DNA of 16,524 nt, taken from CAZTLI01 sp964614375. Its GTDB lineage: Bacteria > Chloroflexota > Anaerolineae > Aggregatilineales > Phototrophicaceae. The notes below the pieces were generated by a model that worked only from the letters and a program-made list of their open reading frames with translations, did not search any database and was not told the origin of the DNA. Location: the NCBI GenBank assembly GCA_964614375.1, contig CAZTLI010000068.1, forward strand, positions 1-16,524, read 5' to 3'. The position numbers and the translations under genes are program-made. Position 1 is the stretch's first letter. Each line of letters opens with the position of its first letter. Below are positions 1 to 6,732 of the stretch, piece after piece.

Positions 1-1
1 G

Positions 2-61
2 GAAGTGGTCAAAGAGGACGAGGCACAGGAGGCCAACGCCAATGGCAGTCACAACCAATGA
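2..61 (+). CDS. C-terminal tail of an upstream gene, probably the ABC transporter ATPase
   Basis: An open frame entering from the left edge ends at TGA (59-61). Only 19 residues are visible; they are acidic and polar (EVVKEDEAQEANANG and onward), as in a disordered C-terminal tail. It overlaps the start of the following permease gene by 20 bases, which suggests translational coupling. An ATP-binding subunit is the usual partner upstream of an ABC-2 permease, so that is the most likely identity. That is inferred from context only, as no catalytic motif lies inside the window. Confidence 0.45.
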   Translation, partial: EVVKEDEAQEANANGSHNQ

Positions 62-1577
62 ACCCGGAGCAGCTTATACGCCCTTCATGACGGCTGAATC
101 AGGCGGTTTTCGGCAGACCTTGAGCAATGCCCTCATCATCACCCGGCGAGAAGTGCGCGACAGCTTCCGTGACTGGCGCATTTTGGCGCCGATTGTGGTG
201 CTGACATTCCTATTCCCCTTCCTGGCGCAGTTCGTCGCGGGGCAGTTCGCCAATTTTGTCACGTCTTATGGCGCGGAACTGATCGGTGAACGGACGATTC
301 CGTTCCTGTTGATGATTGTCGGCTTCTTCCCAATTTCCATTTCACTGGTGATTGCGCTGGAGACATTTGTCGGCGAAAAAGAACGCCGCAGTCTCGAACC
401 GCTGTTGAGTACACCGTTGACCAACACCGAACTCTATATCGGCAAGACGCTGGCAGCGATGATTCCCCCGCTGGTTTCCAGTTACGGCGGGATGCTGGTC
501 TATCTCACCAGTCTGGTATTTGGCGATCTGGCCTGGCGCCCTCCGGCGATGCTCGTGATTCAAATTATCATGTTGACGACGGTGCAGGCGCTGGTGATGG
601 TCACCGGGGCCGTCGTCGTGAGCAGCCAGACGACCAGTACCCGTGCGGCAAATTTGCTGGCGAGTTTCATCATCATCCCCATGACGCTGGTGATTCAGGG
701 TGAAAGCGCGATTATGTTCCTTGCGCCAGATGCTGAATCTGCCAATGGCATTGGCGCACTGTGGGCGATTATCGTCGGCATGTTGGTTGTGGTGGTTTTG
801 CTGCTGCGTGTCGGCAACAGCATTTTCAATCGTGAAGAACTGTTGGGGCGGACTGTCGATAAATTGAATTTACGGCACTCACTCCGCAAAATTGGGCAGT
901 GGGCGTTAGCCGTCGATGAACGCGGGACGCGCGCCCGTAATATCGTCGAATGGTACACGCGCGGGATGCGCCTGAGTCTGGGGCGCTTGGGTATGGCAAC
1001 GCGCATCACGGTGTTCGTATTTGTCGTCGTATTCTGTCTGGGGTTTTTGCTCGGTCAACTCCCGGAATGGCGCTTGCCCTTGCCTGCCGATGCAGATTTT
1101 AATTCGAGTATTCCCCAAATGGGTGGCATATTGGATGTGCGCGTACAGCAGCAGGCCTTCATCTTCATCGCGTGGCAAAACGGACGCATTTTATTGGCGG
1201 CGGCAATCCTCTCGTTGTTTAGTTTTGGCGTCGCCGCGCTGGTGCTGACTCCAGCGGTTTATGCCATCCTTGGTTATCTGTTCAGTCAGGTGTTGATTGC
1301 GGGCTATAGTGGCAGCACATTAGCGGTGTTGGGCGCGTCGATATTCACACATGGGATTGTCGAAATTCCCGTCATCATACTGGCAACTGCAACAGCCTTG
1401 CGAATGGGCGCCGTCATCACACGCCCGCCACAAGGCGCTGGTGTCGGTCATACGTGGACGATGGCGATGGGCGATATGGTCAAAATCGCAGCGGGATTAA
1501 TCATTCCCGGTTTGCTATTGGCGGCGTTTATTGAAGCGTTTATCACGCCTGCGGTCATTCTCGCTATTGGCGGTTGA
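42..1577 (+). CDS. ABC-2 type transporter permease with C-terminal SpoIIM-like domain
   Basis: A 511-residue integral membrane protein. The N-terminal half looks like an ABC-2/NatB-type exporter permease: a first membrane segment near residues 47-67, then the hallmark cytoplasmic motif GEKERRSLEPLLSTP (111-125) followed by TNTELYIGKTLA. More membrane segments lie near 88-108, 141-161, 170-193, 205-220 and 237-256. A soluble linker (about 260-318) leads to a second membrane block from about 319. This contains FTHGIVEIPVIILATATALRMG (435-456, with the HG..E.P pattern), which resembles the SpoIIM family. The ATG at 42 has AGGAGG at 27-32, nine bases upstream. It overlaps the preceding gene, so an ATPase-permease operon is likely. 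The substrate cannot be read from sequence. The ABC-2 call is firm; the SpoIIM assignment is motif-based and less sure. Confidence 0.85.
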   Translation: MAVTTNEPGAAYTPFMTAESGGFRQTLSNALIITRREVRDSFRDWRILAPIVVLTFLFPFLAQFVAGQFANFVTSYGAELIGERTIPFLLMIVGFFPISISLVIALETFVGEKERRSLEPLLSTPLTNTELYIGKTLAAMIPPLVSSYGGMLVYLTSLVFGDLAWRPPAMLVIQIIMLTTVQALVMVTGAVVVSSQTTSTRAANLLASFIIIPMTLVIQGESAIMFLAPDAESANGIGALWAIIVGMLVVVVLLLRVGNSIFNREELLGRTVDKLNLRHSLRKIGQWALAVDERGTRARNIVEWYTRGMRLSLGRLGMATRITVFVFVVVFCLGFLLGQLPEWRLPLPADADFNSSIPQMGGILDVRVQQQAFIFIAWQNGRILLAAAILSLFSFGVAALVLTPAVYAILGYLFSQVLIAGYSGSTLAVLGASIFTHGIVEIPVIILATATALRMGAVITRPPQGAGVGHTWTMAMGDMVKIAAGLIIPGLLLAAFIEAFITPAVILAIGG

Positions 1578-1600
1578 TATTCATAAATTTTGACCCTGCG

Positions 1601-1642
1601 CGCACGGGCATTTGGAGTATACTTAACACTAATGTCCGTGCG
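1601..1642. promoter_or_regulatory. 12-bp inverted repeat enclosing a -10-like box upstream of the MBL-fold gene
   Basis: CGCACGGGCATT (1601-1612) and AATGTCCGTGCG (1631-1642) pair over 12 positions with a single G.T wobble, around an 18-base loop. The loop contains TATACT (1618-1623), a reasonable -10 element for the gene starting at 1696. The only -35-like hexamer I see (TTGACC, 1590-1595) is 22 bases away, which is too far for a standard promoter. No T tract follows the stem, so a classical terminator for the upstream permease is unlikely. An operator or a regulatory hairpin is possible. The structure is seen directly; its role is inferred. Confidence 0.5.
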
Positions 1643-1695
1643 TTGTGGTTTATACGCGCCGGATTTGTTGGCAGAATCATATTGAAGGCGCACTC

Positions 1696-2454
1696 ATGGC
1701 ACGTATTCATATCCTCGGCTCGGCAGCAGCGGTCAACGACGCTCAACACGACTATACCCATTTTCTATTGATTGGGGAAAAAGATGGCCCGATTCTGGTT
1801 GATGCGGGTTCAAACCCGCTAGGGAAAATCAAGAATCTGGGTTTTGATGATGACGCCCTGCAAGACATCATTCTCACCCATTTTCATCCCGACCACGTAT
1901 CCGGCCTACCGAATATGATGATGCACATGTGGTTGCAAGGCCGCCAGTCTCCGATGCGGATGTATGGGCTGCACCACTGCATCAATCGTGTTGAGGATAT
2001 GATGGCGATGTTCGATTGGCAAACATGGCCCGACTTTTTCCCGGTGACATTTCAGCGTGTGGGTGAACGCGACGGGATATTGCTGATGGAAAATCGCGAT
2101 TTCATCATTCATTCGTGGCCGGTTAAGCATTTTGTGCCGACAATAGGATTGCGGATCGAGAATAAGAACAATGGCAAGATACTCGCGTATAGCTGCGACA
2201 CAATGCCGATACCGGGTTTAATTGATCTGGCCCATGAGTCCGACCTGCTTATTCATGAAGCAGCGGGGGAAGGCTTTGGGCATTCCAGCGCGCGACAAGC
2301 CGGTGAGATTGCGACTGAAGCGGGCGCAAAAGCGTTGTATCTCATTCATTACCATGTGTGGAATCAAGACCCGGCTCCGCTCGTGGATGAGGCGCGCGAG
2401 ACCTTTGCTGGCCCGGTGACCTTGTGCAAAGACCTCGACAATATTGATTTCTAG
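1696..2454 (+). CDS. Metallo-beta-lactamase-fold hydrolase, RNase Z-like (COG1234-type)
   Basis: A 252-residue metal-dependent hydrolase. The metal-binding signature THFHPDHVSG lies at 61-70 (H62, H64, D66, H67). Further ligands are probably H145 (KHFVPTIGLRIE, matching the KHxxPxxGYR pattern of RNase Z-like proteins), D169 (SCDT), H196 (HSSARQAGEIA) and H218 or H220 (LIHYH). The order HEA, then HSSARQAGEIA, then LIHYH is typical of the RNase Z/arylsulfatase branch. At 252 residues it is shorter than classical tRNase Z (about 300) and I see no clear Gly/Pro-rich exosite arm, so tRNA 3' processing is doubtful. A phosphodiesterase or other hydrolase is equally possible. I chose ATG 1696 because GAAGG (1684-1688) precedes it by seven bases; an in-frame GTG at 1645 would add 17 unlikely residues. 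Confidence 0.82.
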   Translation: MARIHILGSAAAVNDAQHDYTHFLLIGEKDGPILVDAGSNPLGKIKNLGFDDDALQDIILTHFHPDHVSGLPNMMMHMWLQGRQSPMRMYGLHHCINRVEDMMAMFDWQTWPDFFPVTFQRVGERDGILLMENRDFIIHSWPVKHFVPTIGLRIENKNNGKILAYSCDTMPIPGLIDLAHESDLLIHEAAGEGFGHSSARQAGEIATEAGAKALYLIHYHVWNQDPAPLVDEARETFAGPVTLCKDLDNIDF

Positions 2455-2499
2455 CAACAAAATATGGATGAGCAATAGCCGACTAATCGGGCGCAAGTA

Positions 2500-2709
2500 T
2501 CAGGGCTGCGTCTCTTTTTCGACGGGTTTCACAGTGGCATGAAGGAACTGAAAATCATCGCGCGGCGGCATGATTTCATAGACTTCCAGCACCTCAAACG
2601 TCATCGGCCCAATTTGTACCCAATCACCCACGGTGGGTCGTTCTTCTTCGTTCTTGATGCCGCCGGGATAATGACCGCCCTGCACCACGTAACTCACTTT
2701 GTAAATCAT
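2500..2709 (-). CDS. Small conserved-looking hypothetical protein (69 aa)
   Basis: I do not recognise a named family. The 69-residue protein begins MIYKVSYVVQGGHYPGG and continues with alternating hydrophobic residues (DWVQIGPMTFEVLEVYEI), suggesting a small beta-rich fold. The tail is charged (KPVEKETQP). The start is well supported by AGGAGGTGA (2721-2713 on the minus strand), five bases before the ATG. It begins 17 bases after the stop of the cyclic-nucleotide-binding gene, and its ribosome-binding site abuts that stop, so the two are almost certainly one operon. It converges with the MBL-fold gene across a 45-base gap that holds only a weak 4-bp stem. No function is assigned. Confidence 0.72.
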   Translation of the reverse strand: MIYKVSYVVQGGHYPGGIKNEEERPTVGDWVQIGPMTFEVLEVYEIMPPRDDFQFLHATVKPVEKETQP

Positions 2710-2726
2710 CGTTCACCTCCTGCCCG

Positions 2727-3170
2727 CTAATTGGCTGATGGCGCGACATTGCTGTGCCGCACTTTGAACGATAAATCCTGCGCCAGATTTCGCATCATGA
2801 TATAGCCAATCGCGGTGTCCTTCTGGCAGAGTTGTGTGAAATCGGCATGTGGAATGCCATAAACAACAGTCTCATCTTCGGCGGCGACAACCGTTGCCGA
2901 GCGTTTGCCCTCGTCAATCAGCGACATTTCGCCCACGACCTGCCCACTGCCCAGATACACAGCGGCATGGGATTTGCCCTGATCGTCTTTGACAACAATC
3001 TCGACCTGCCCGGTGCTGATGACATACATTTTGTCACCGGGGTCACCCTCGCGACAGATGGTGCTGCCCCGGCTATAAACTTCTTCGTTGCAGATTTTGC
3101 TAAGGCTCTCCAGTTGTGCCTCGTTTAAACCCCGGAATAGCTCTACACGTCTCATAATGTCTAATGCCAC
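2727..3170 (-). CDS. Stand-alone cyclic nucleotide-binding domain protein
   Basis: A 147-residue protein that is essentially one cNMP-binding domain. It has an N-terminal helix (LFRGLNEAQLESLSKIC), a beta barrel with EGDPGDKMYVISTGQVEI (41-58), and a phosphate-binding cassette GEMSLIDEGKRSATV (80-94). The key E81, R90 and S91 are present, so cAMP or cGMP binding is plausible. No helix-turn-helix, kinase or channel domain is attached, unlike CRP/FNR regulators. It may act as a sensor subunit for a separate effector. The start is placed at GTG 3170 because GGAGG lies nine bases upstream; the ATG at 3155 is too far from that site. A TACAAT-like -10 (3218-3213, minus strand) lies upstream without a good -35. 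It is followed by the 69-residue gene. Confidence 0.85.
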   Translation of the reverse strand: MALDIMRRVELFRGLNEAQLESLSKICNEEVYSRGSTICREGDPGDKMYVISTGQVEIVVKDDQGKSHAAVYLGSGQVVGEMSLIDEGKRSATVVAAEDETVVYGIPHADFTQLCQKDTAIGYIMMRNLAQDLSFKVRHSNVAPSAN

Positions 3171-3179
3171 TGTTTTGAT

Positions 3180-3184
3180 CCTCC
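3180..3184 (-). promoter_or_regulatory. Ribosome-binding site that fixes a GTG start
   Basis: GGAGG on the minus strand sits nine bases before the GTG at 3170. It favours that codon over an upstream in-frame ATG at 3224 and a downstream ATG at 3155 for the cyclic-nucleotide-binding protein. Confidence 0.6.
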
Positions 3185-3320
3185 GGTGTTCGCCATTTAG
3201 GTTGTTGCATTTATTGTACCGCATCTTCGCCCAACCACGAACAACCCTTCGTCATGTTTCAGGCCATTAGAGCATTAATACATAATATGCAGATGTCTTA
3301 TGCGCTTTTTACCCGGTTAA

Positions 3321-3329
3321 TGCTATACT
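3321..3329 (+). promoter_or_regulatory. Extended -10 promoter element for the hsp20-lon operon
   Basis: TGCTATACT matches the extended -10 pattern TGnTATAaT in five of six hexamer positions. No convincing -35 is present at 16-18 bases, as expected for extended -10 promoters. Transcription would start near 3336, leaving a leader of about 34 bases before the Hsp20 start. I found no CIRCE inverted repeat (TTAGCACTC/GAGTGCTAA) in 3225-3369, so HrcA control is not supported by the sequence. Confidence 0.4.
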
Positions 3330-3369
3330 TTTGGGATACTTTATTCGCAATCCATACCCGAGGCAGGTT

Positions 3370-3729
3370 ATGCCGCACGCCCTCACCACCCCATTGCATC
3401 CTCCAACGGATATTCTTGAAAGCGCGAATCAATTGGTGGTGATGGTGGAGCTTGCGGGGGTTGTGCCGGGCGACATTGAGGTGGCGCTGTTCCAGACGAG
3501 ACTGGTGATTCGTGGGCAGCGGCAGAAGGTTTATGATGATGGGCTGACCTATCATCAAACACAGATTACCTTTGGCGCATTCAACGTAGACGTGAGACTC
3601 CCCTGGCGAGTTGATGAGACTGCGGTGCGCGCGCGATATAAGGATGGCCTGTTGCAGATTGAACTGCCTCGCTATGCACCACAACACATTCCCATTGCTG
3701 GGATGAATCCACACAAGCAGGATAAGTGA
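3370..3729 (+). CDS. Small heat-shock protein, Hsp20/alpha-crystallin family
   Basis: A 119-residue ATP-independent holdase chaperone. The alpha-crystallin domain spans about 12-100: ESANQLVVMVELAGVVPGDIEV (17-38), then LVIRGQR (45-51) and the late strand KDGLLQIELP (91-100), the family's G-x-L-x-I-x-L-P signature. A C-terminal I-x-I motif (IPI, 107-109) needed for oligomer assembly is present. It is short for the family because it lacks a long N-terminal arm, with only about 12 residues before the domain. The ATG at 3370 is preceded by GAGG (3360-3363); a TTG at 3331 in frame is less likely. Its stop codon overlaps the start of lon in a GTGA arrangement, so chaperone and protease are probably translationally coupled. 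Confidence 0.92.
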   Translation: MPHALTTPLHPPTDILESANQLVVMVELAGVVPGDIEVALFQTRLVIRGQRQKVYDDGLTYHQTQITFGAFNVDVRLPWRVDETAVRARYKDGLLQIELPRYAPQHIPIAGMNPHKQDK

Positions 3730-6239
3730 CAACGATGAATGATGATTTTACACATTGGTTTACCAATGATCGATATGTAGCCGAAGATGCTGCCGAAGTT
3801 GAAGAAATTGATCTAGCTGTCGCGCCAGAGAACACGGAGGAGTCGGGCGTATTGACCAGTATCCCCGCGGAGCTGCCGATTTTGCCGCTGCGTGGGTTGG
3901 TCGTCTATCCACATACCGCGATTCCATTGCCGGTGGGTCAACCGCGTAGTATACGTTTGGTCGATGAAGTGATTAGTGGTGACCGGCTTGTTGGCCTGGT
4001 GACATCGCTAAGACCGGAAATGGAGACACCCGGCCCGGACGATGTGCATCGTATCGGCACATTGGCCTCTATCCATAAACTGTTTCGCACGCCCGATGGC
4101 ACGATTCGGTTGTTAGTCCAGGGCTTGATGCGAATTGAAATTGATGAATTCGTTGAAGAACAACCCTATCTGAAGGCGCGAGTTCACCCACACCCGGAAC
4201 AGGTCGATGAAACGCTGGAAGTCGAAGCGCTGGTACGTAGTGTGGTTGACCAATTTTCGCACCTGGCGGAACTGATGCCTAATATTCCCAGCGAACTGGT
4301 ATCGTCGGCGCTGAATGTGGATGACCCGTTGCAATTGGCCTATGCGGTCGCGACCTATACGCGCCTCGAATTGGATGACGCACAGAAAATCCTTGAAGAC
4401 GATCAGGTCGATGATAAGCTGCGGCGCTTGATTACGGTCATGAGCAAAGAAATTGATGTGCTGGAACTCGGACGCAAAATTCAGCACGACGCCCAATCCG
4501 AAATCGAGAAAACGCAGCGTGAATACTATCTGCGGGAACAGCTCAAAGCCATCCAGAAAGAGCTTAAAGAAGGCGATGAACAAACTGTCGAGATTGAGGA
4601 ATTCCACAGGAAAATCGCCGAAGCCGGGATGCCTGACGAGGCCGAAAAAGAAGCCAAACGGGAATTAGACCGTTTGTCGCGACTGCCCGTCGCGGCGGCA
4701 GAATATGGGGTTATCCGCACCTATCTGGATTGGTTGGTGAGCTTGCCCTGGTCGAAACGAACAGAAGACACACTTGATATTGCCAATGCACGCGCGGTAT
4801 TGGATGAAGACCACTATGGGCTAAAAGACATTAAAGCGCGCATCCTCGAATATCTGGCAGTCCGTAAGCTGCGTTCCGAACGGGCCGATGAACTGGATGA
4901 AGACGAGCATTTTGACAATGTGCGCCGTGATCGCACGGGCGCAATTTTGTGTTTTGTGGGGCCGCCGGGTGTGGGTAAAACGTCGTTGGGTTCGTCCATT
5001 GCGCGGGCAATGGGGCGTAAATTCATCCGTATGAGTCTGGGGGGTATTCGCGATGAAAGCGAGATTCGCGGTTTCCGCCGGACGTATATCGGCGCGCTGC
5101 CGGGACGTATCGTGCAGACATTGCGCCGGGTAGAGACGCGCAACCCGGTGATTATGCTGGACGAGATAGATAAGCTCGGACGTGATTTTCGTGGCGACCC
5201 GGCCTCAGCCTTGTTAGAAGTGCTCGACCCGGAACAAAATGCCGAATTTCGCGATCACTATCTGGATGTGGCGTTTGATTTGAGCGAAGTCCTGTTCATC
5301 ACCACCGCCAACGAACTCGACCCCATTCCCAGCCCATTACGTGACCGGATGGAAATTATCCAACTCAGCGGTTACACAGAGCATGAGAAAACGGCGATTG
5401 CGGAACAGTATCTGGTACGGCGACAAATCCGTGAAAATGGTTTGCGTCCAGAGGAAATCGCGTTTAATACCGATGCCATCCTCAAAATCATCCGGGACTA
5501 CACGCGCGAGGCAGGTGTTCGCACGTTGGAACGCGAAATTGGTCGGGCGGCGCGCAAGGTCGTGACGCAAATCGCCGAAGGTAAGCAGGAGACGGTGGTC
5601 ATAGATACGGAGAAACTCAAAGAACTGTTGGGCAATCCGCGTTATGGCTATCGTGAAGAACTGGAAGATCGGACCAATAAGGCCGGGATCGCCACAGGGC
5701 TTGCATGGACACCTGTCGGCGGGGATGTCCTGTTTATCGAAGCGACACAAATGCCCGGTGGCAAGGGATTTCAGTATACCGGGCAATTGGGCGAGGTCAT
5801 GCAAGAGAGTGCCAAAATCGCCTTAAGTTATATCCGCTCTAAAGCCGCGGAATTGGGTATCGACCCGGAACAATTCGACAAGACCGATATACACTTGCAT
5901 GTGCCTGCGGGTGCCGTACCCAAGGATGGCCCCTCCGCCGGCGTCACCATGGCGGTGGCGTTGGCGTCCTTGCTCTCCAACAGACCCTCACGCAGCAATG
6001 TCGCGATGACCGGTGAAATCACGCTGCGGGGTAAAGTGCTGCCTGTCGGCGGCATCAAAGACAAGGTGTTGGCAGCCCATCGACTGGGTGTGGATACGGT
6101 GGTGATTCCACGTAAAAACGAGAATGACCTCGAAGATGTGCCCGATGAGGTGCGCGAATCGTTGACATTTGTTCTGGTCGATGGCGTGGATGAAGTATTA
6201 GACGCCGCATTGGAAGCCAATGGCGCAGGCGTACAGTAG
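3726..6239 (+). CDS. lon: ATP-dependent Lon protease
   Basis: An 837-residue LonA-type protease that degrades damaged or regulatory proteins in the cytoplasm. In order: an acidic N-terminal extension (1-46); the LON substrate-binding domain from about 49 (ELPILPLRGLVVYP); a coiled-coil region (about 245-320); the AAA+ module with Walker A GPPGVGKT (412-419) and Walker B VIMLDEID (475-482); then the proteolytic domain. The Ser-Lys dyad is S737 (PKDGPSAG) and K780 (GGIKDK), 43 residues apart as in E. coli Lon. A charged stretch (about 383-404) precedes Walker A and is longer than in E. coli. GTG 3726 overlaps the Hsp20 stop; ATG 3735 (MNDDFTH) is an equally possible start, with AGGA at 3719-3722 not ideally spaced for either. 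Confidence 0.96.
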   Translation: MTTMNDDFTHWFTNDRYVAEDAAEVEEIDLAVAPENTEESGVLTSIPAELPILPLRGLVVYPHTAIPLPVGQPRSIRLVDEVISGDRLVGLVTSLRPEMETPGPDDVHRIGTLASIHKLFRTPDGTIRLLVQGLMRIEIDEFVEEQPYLKARVHPHPEQVDETLEVEALVRSVVDQFSHLAELMPNIPSELVSSALNVDDPLQLAYAVATYTRLELDDAQKILEDDQVDDKLRRLITVMSKEIDVLELGRKIQHDAQSEIEKTQREYYLREQLKAIQKELKEGDEQTVEIEEFHRKIAEAGMPDEAEKEAKRELDRLSRLPVAAAEYGVIRTYLDWLVSLPWSKRTEDTLDIANARAVLDEDHYGLKDIKARILEYLAVRKLRSERADELDEDEHFDNVRRDRTGAILCFVGPPGVGKTSLGSSIARAMGRKFIRMSLGGIRDESEIRGFRRTYIGALPGRIVQTLRRVETRNPVIMLDEIDKLGRDFRGDPASALLEVLDPEQNAEFRDHYLDVAFDLSEVLFITTANELDPIPSPLRDRMEIIQLSGYTEHEKTAIAEQYLVRRQIRENGLRPEEIAFNTDAILKIIRDYTREAGVRTLEREIGRAARKVVTQIAEGKQETVVIDTEKLKELLGNPRYGYREELEDRTNKAGIATGLAWTPVGGDVLFIEATQMPGGKGFQYTGQLGEVMQESAKIALSYIRSKAAELGIDPEQFDKTDIHLHVPAGAVPKDGPSAGVTMAVALASLLSNRPSRSNVAMTGEITLRGKVLPVGGIKDKVLAAHRLGVDTVVIPRKNENDLEDVPDEVRESLTFVLVDGVDEVLDAALEANGAGVQ

Positions 6240-6288
6240 ACAGTCAGGGCGGAAATCGTTACACTTAGCATAGTTCGCACACCCTTGA

Positions 6289-6317
6289 TCCCGGCATGAT
6301 CGCGTATTGTGCCGGGA
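6289..6317 (+). promoter_or_regulatory. Hairpin between lon and the receiver gene
   Basis: TCCCGGCA (6289-6296) and TGCCGGGA (6310-6317) form a perfect 8-bp stem with a 13-base loop. Only a weak U-rich stretch (CTTGTTG) follows, so this could be a leaky terminator, an mRNA-processing or protecting hairpin, or a protein-binding site. The stem ends seven bases before the ribosome-binding site of the downstream receiver gene. Confidence 0.45.
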
Positions 6318-6324
6318 CTTGTTG

Positions 6325-6330
6325 AGAGGA
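6325..6330 (+). promoter_or_regulatory. Ribosome-binding site that fixes a TTG start
   Basis: AGAGGA lies eight bases before the TTG at 6339. The in-frame GTG at 6309 lies in the loop end of the preceding hairpin and lacks a Shine-Dalgarno sequence, so the TTG is the better start for the receiver protein. Confidence 0.6.
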
Positions 6331-6338
6331 TAAGGCCC

Positions 6339-6695
6339 TTGGCAAAGGTATTAATTGTAGACGATGACCGGACGACGGTCACCTTGTTAAAAACGCTGCT
6401 CGAATTGGATGGCTTCGAGATTGGGGTGGCAGGACGGGGTGAAGATGTGCGCCCGGCTGCCGACAAATTGCAACCGGATATTATCTTGATGGATTATCAC
6501 CTGTCGGATATGGATGGGGTGGATGTGCTGCGCGAATTTCGCGCGGGTGGCCCCTTTGCTAATCTGCCAATCGTGATGACTTCTGGCCTGGATGTCGAAG
6601 AAGAGGTCATGGAAGCGGGTGCGTCTGCTTTTCTTGTTAAGCCATTTGAACCATCTGACCTCCCAACGTTGTTCAACAAGTTACTTGCCGAATAA
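6339..6695 (+). CDS. Single-domain response regulator (receiver/CheY-like)
   Basis: A 118-residue stand-alone phosphoacceptor domain. The acidic pocket is D8/D9 (VLIVDDD), the phosphoacceptor D52 (ILMDYHLSDMDG), the conserved T81/S82 follows VM, and the conserved lysine is K101 (VKPF). No output domain follows, so it must signal through partner binding, like CheY or Spo0F. No histidine kinase is in the window. The TTG start at 6339 yields the classical N-terminus MAKVLIVDDD. The gene lies 99 bases after lon and 37 bases before the PHP-AlbA_2 gene on the same strand, with no terminator in the latter gap, so co-transcription with that gene is likely. Whether it regulates that protein is inference. 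Confidence 0.9.
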   Translation: MAKVLIVDDDRTTVTLLKTLLELDGFEIGVAGRGEDVRPAADKLQPDIILMDYHLSDMDGVDVLREFRAGGPFANLPIVMTSGLDVEEEVMEAGASAFLVKPFEPSDLPTLFNKLLAE

Positions 6696-6732
6696 AGAAA
6701 TGGCACACCGAACCAATTGGAGATAGTTGACC

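Noticed and set aside
1590..1623. TTGACC and TATACT considered as a standard promoter for the MBL-fold gene
   Set aside because: The spacer is 22 bases, beyond the usual 16-18; only the -10-like box inside the inverted repeat is kept as a possibility.
3225..3369. CIRCE-type operator upstream of the hsp20-lon operon
   Set aside because: I looked for TTAGCACTC and GAGTGCTAA arms and found none; the region only has AT-rich imperfect repeats.
4113..4607. A 164-codon open frame antisense to the LON N-terminal region
   Set aside because: Phe/Leu-rich translation is what results from reading an acidic and Gln/Lys-rich coiled-coil gene backwards; there is no independent support.
5828..6466. A 212-codon open frame antisense to the end of lon
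   Set aside because: It mirrors the codon pattern of lon, is rich in Ser/Thr/Arg with no domain signature, and has no reason to be preferred over the conserved Lon proteolytic domain on the other strand.
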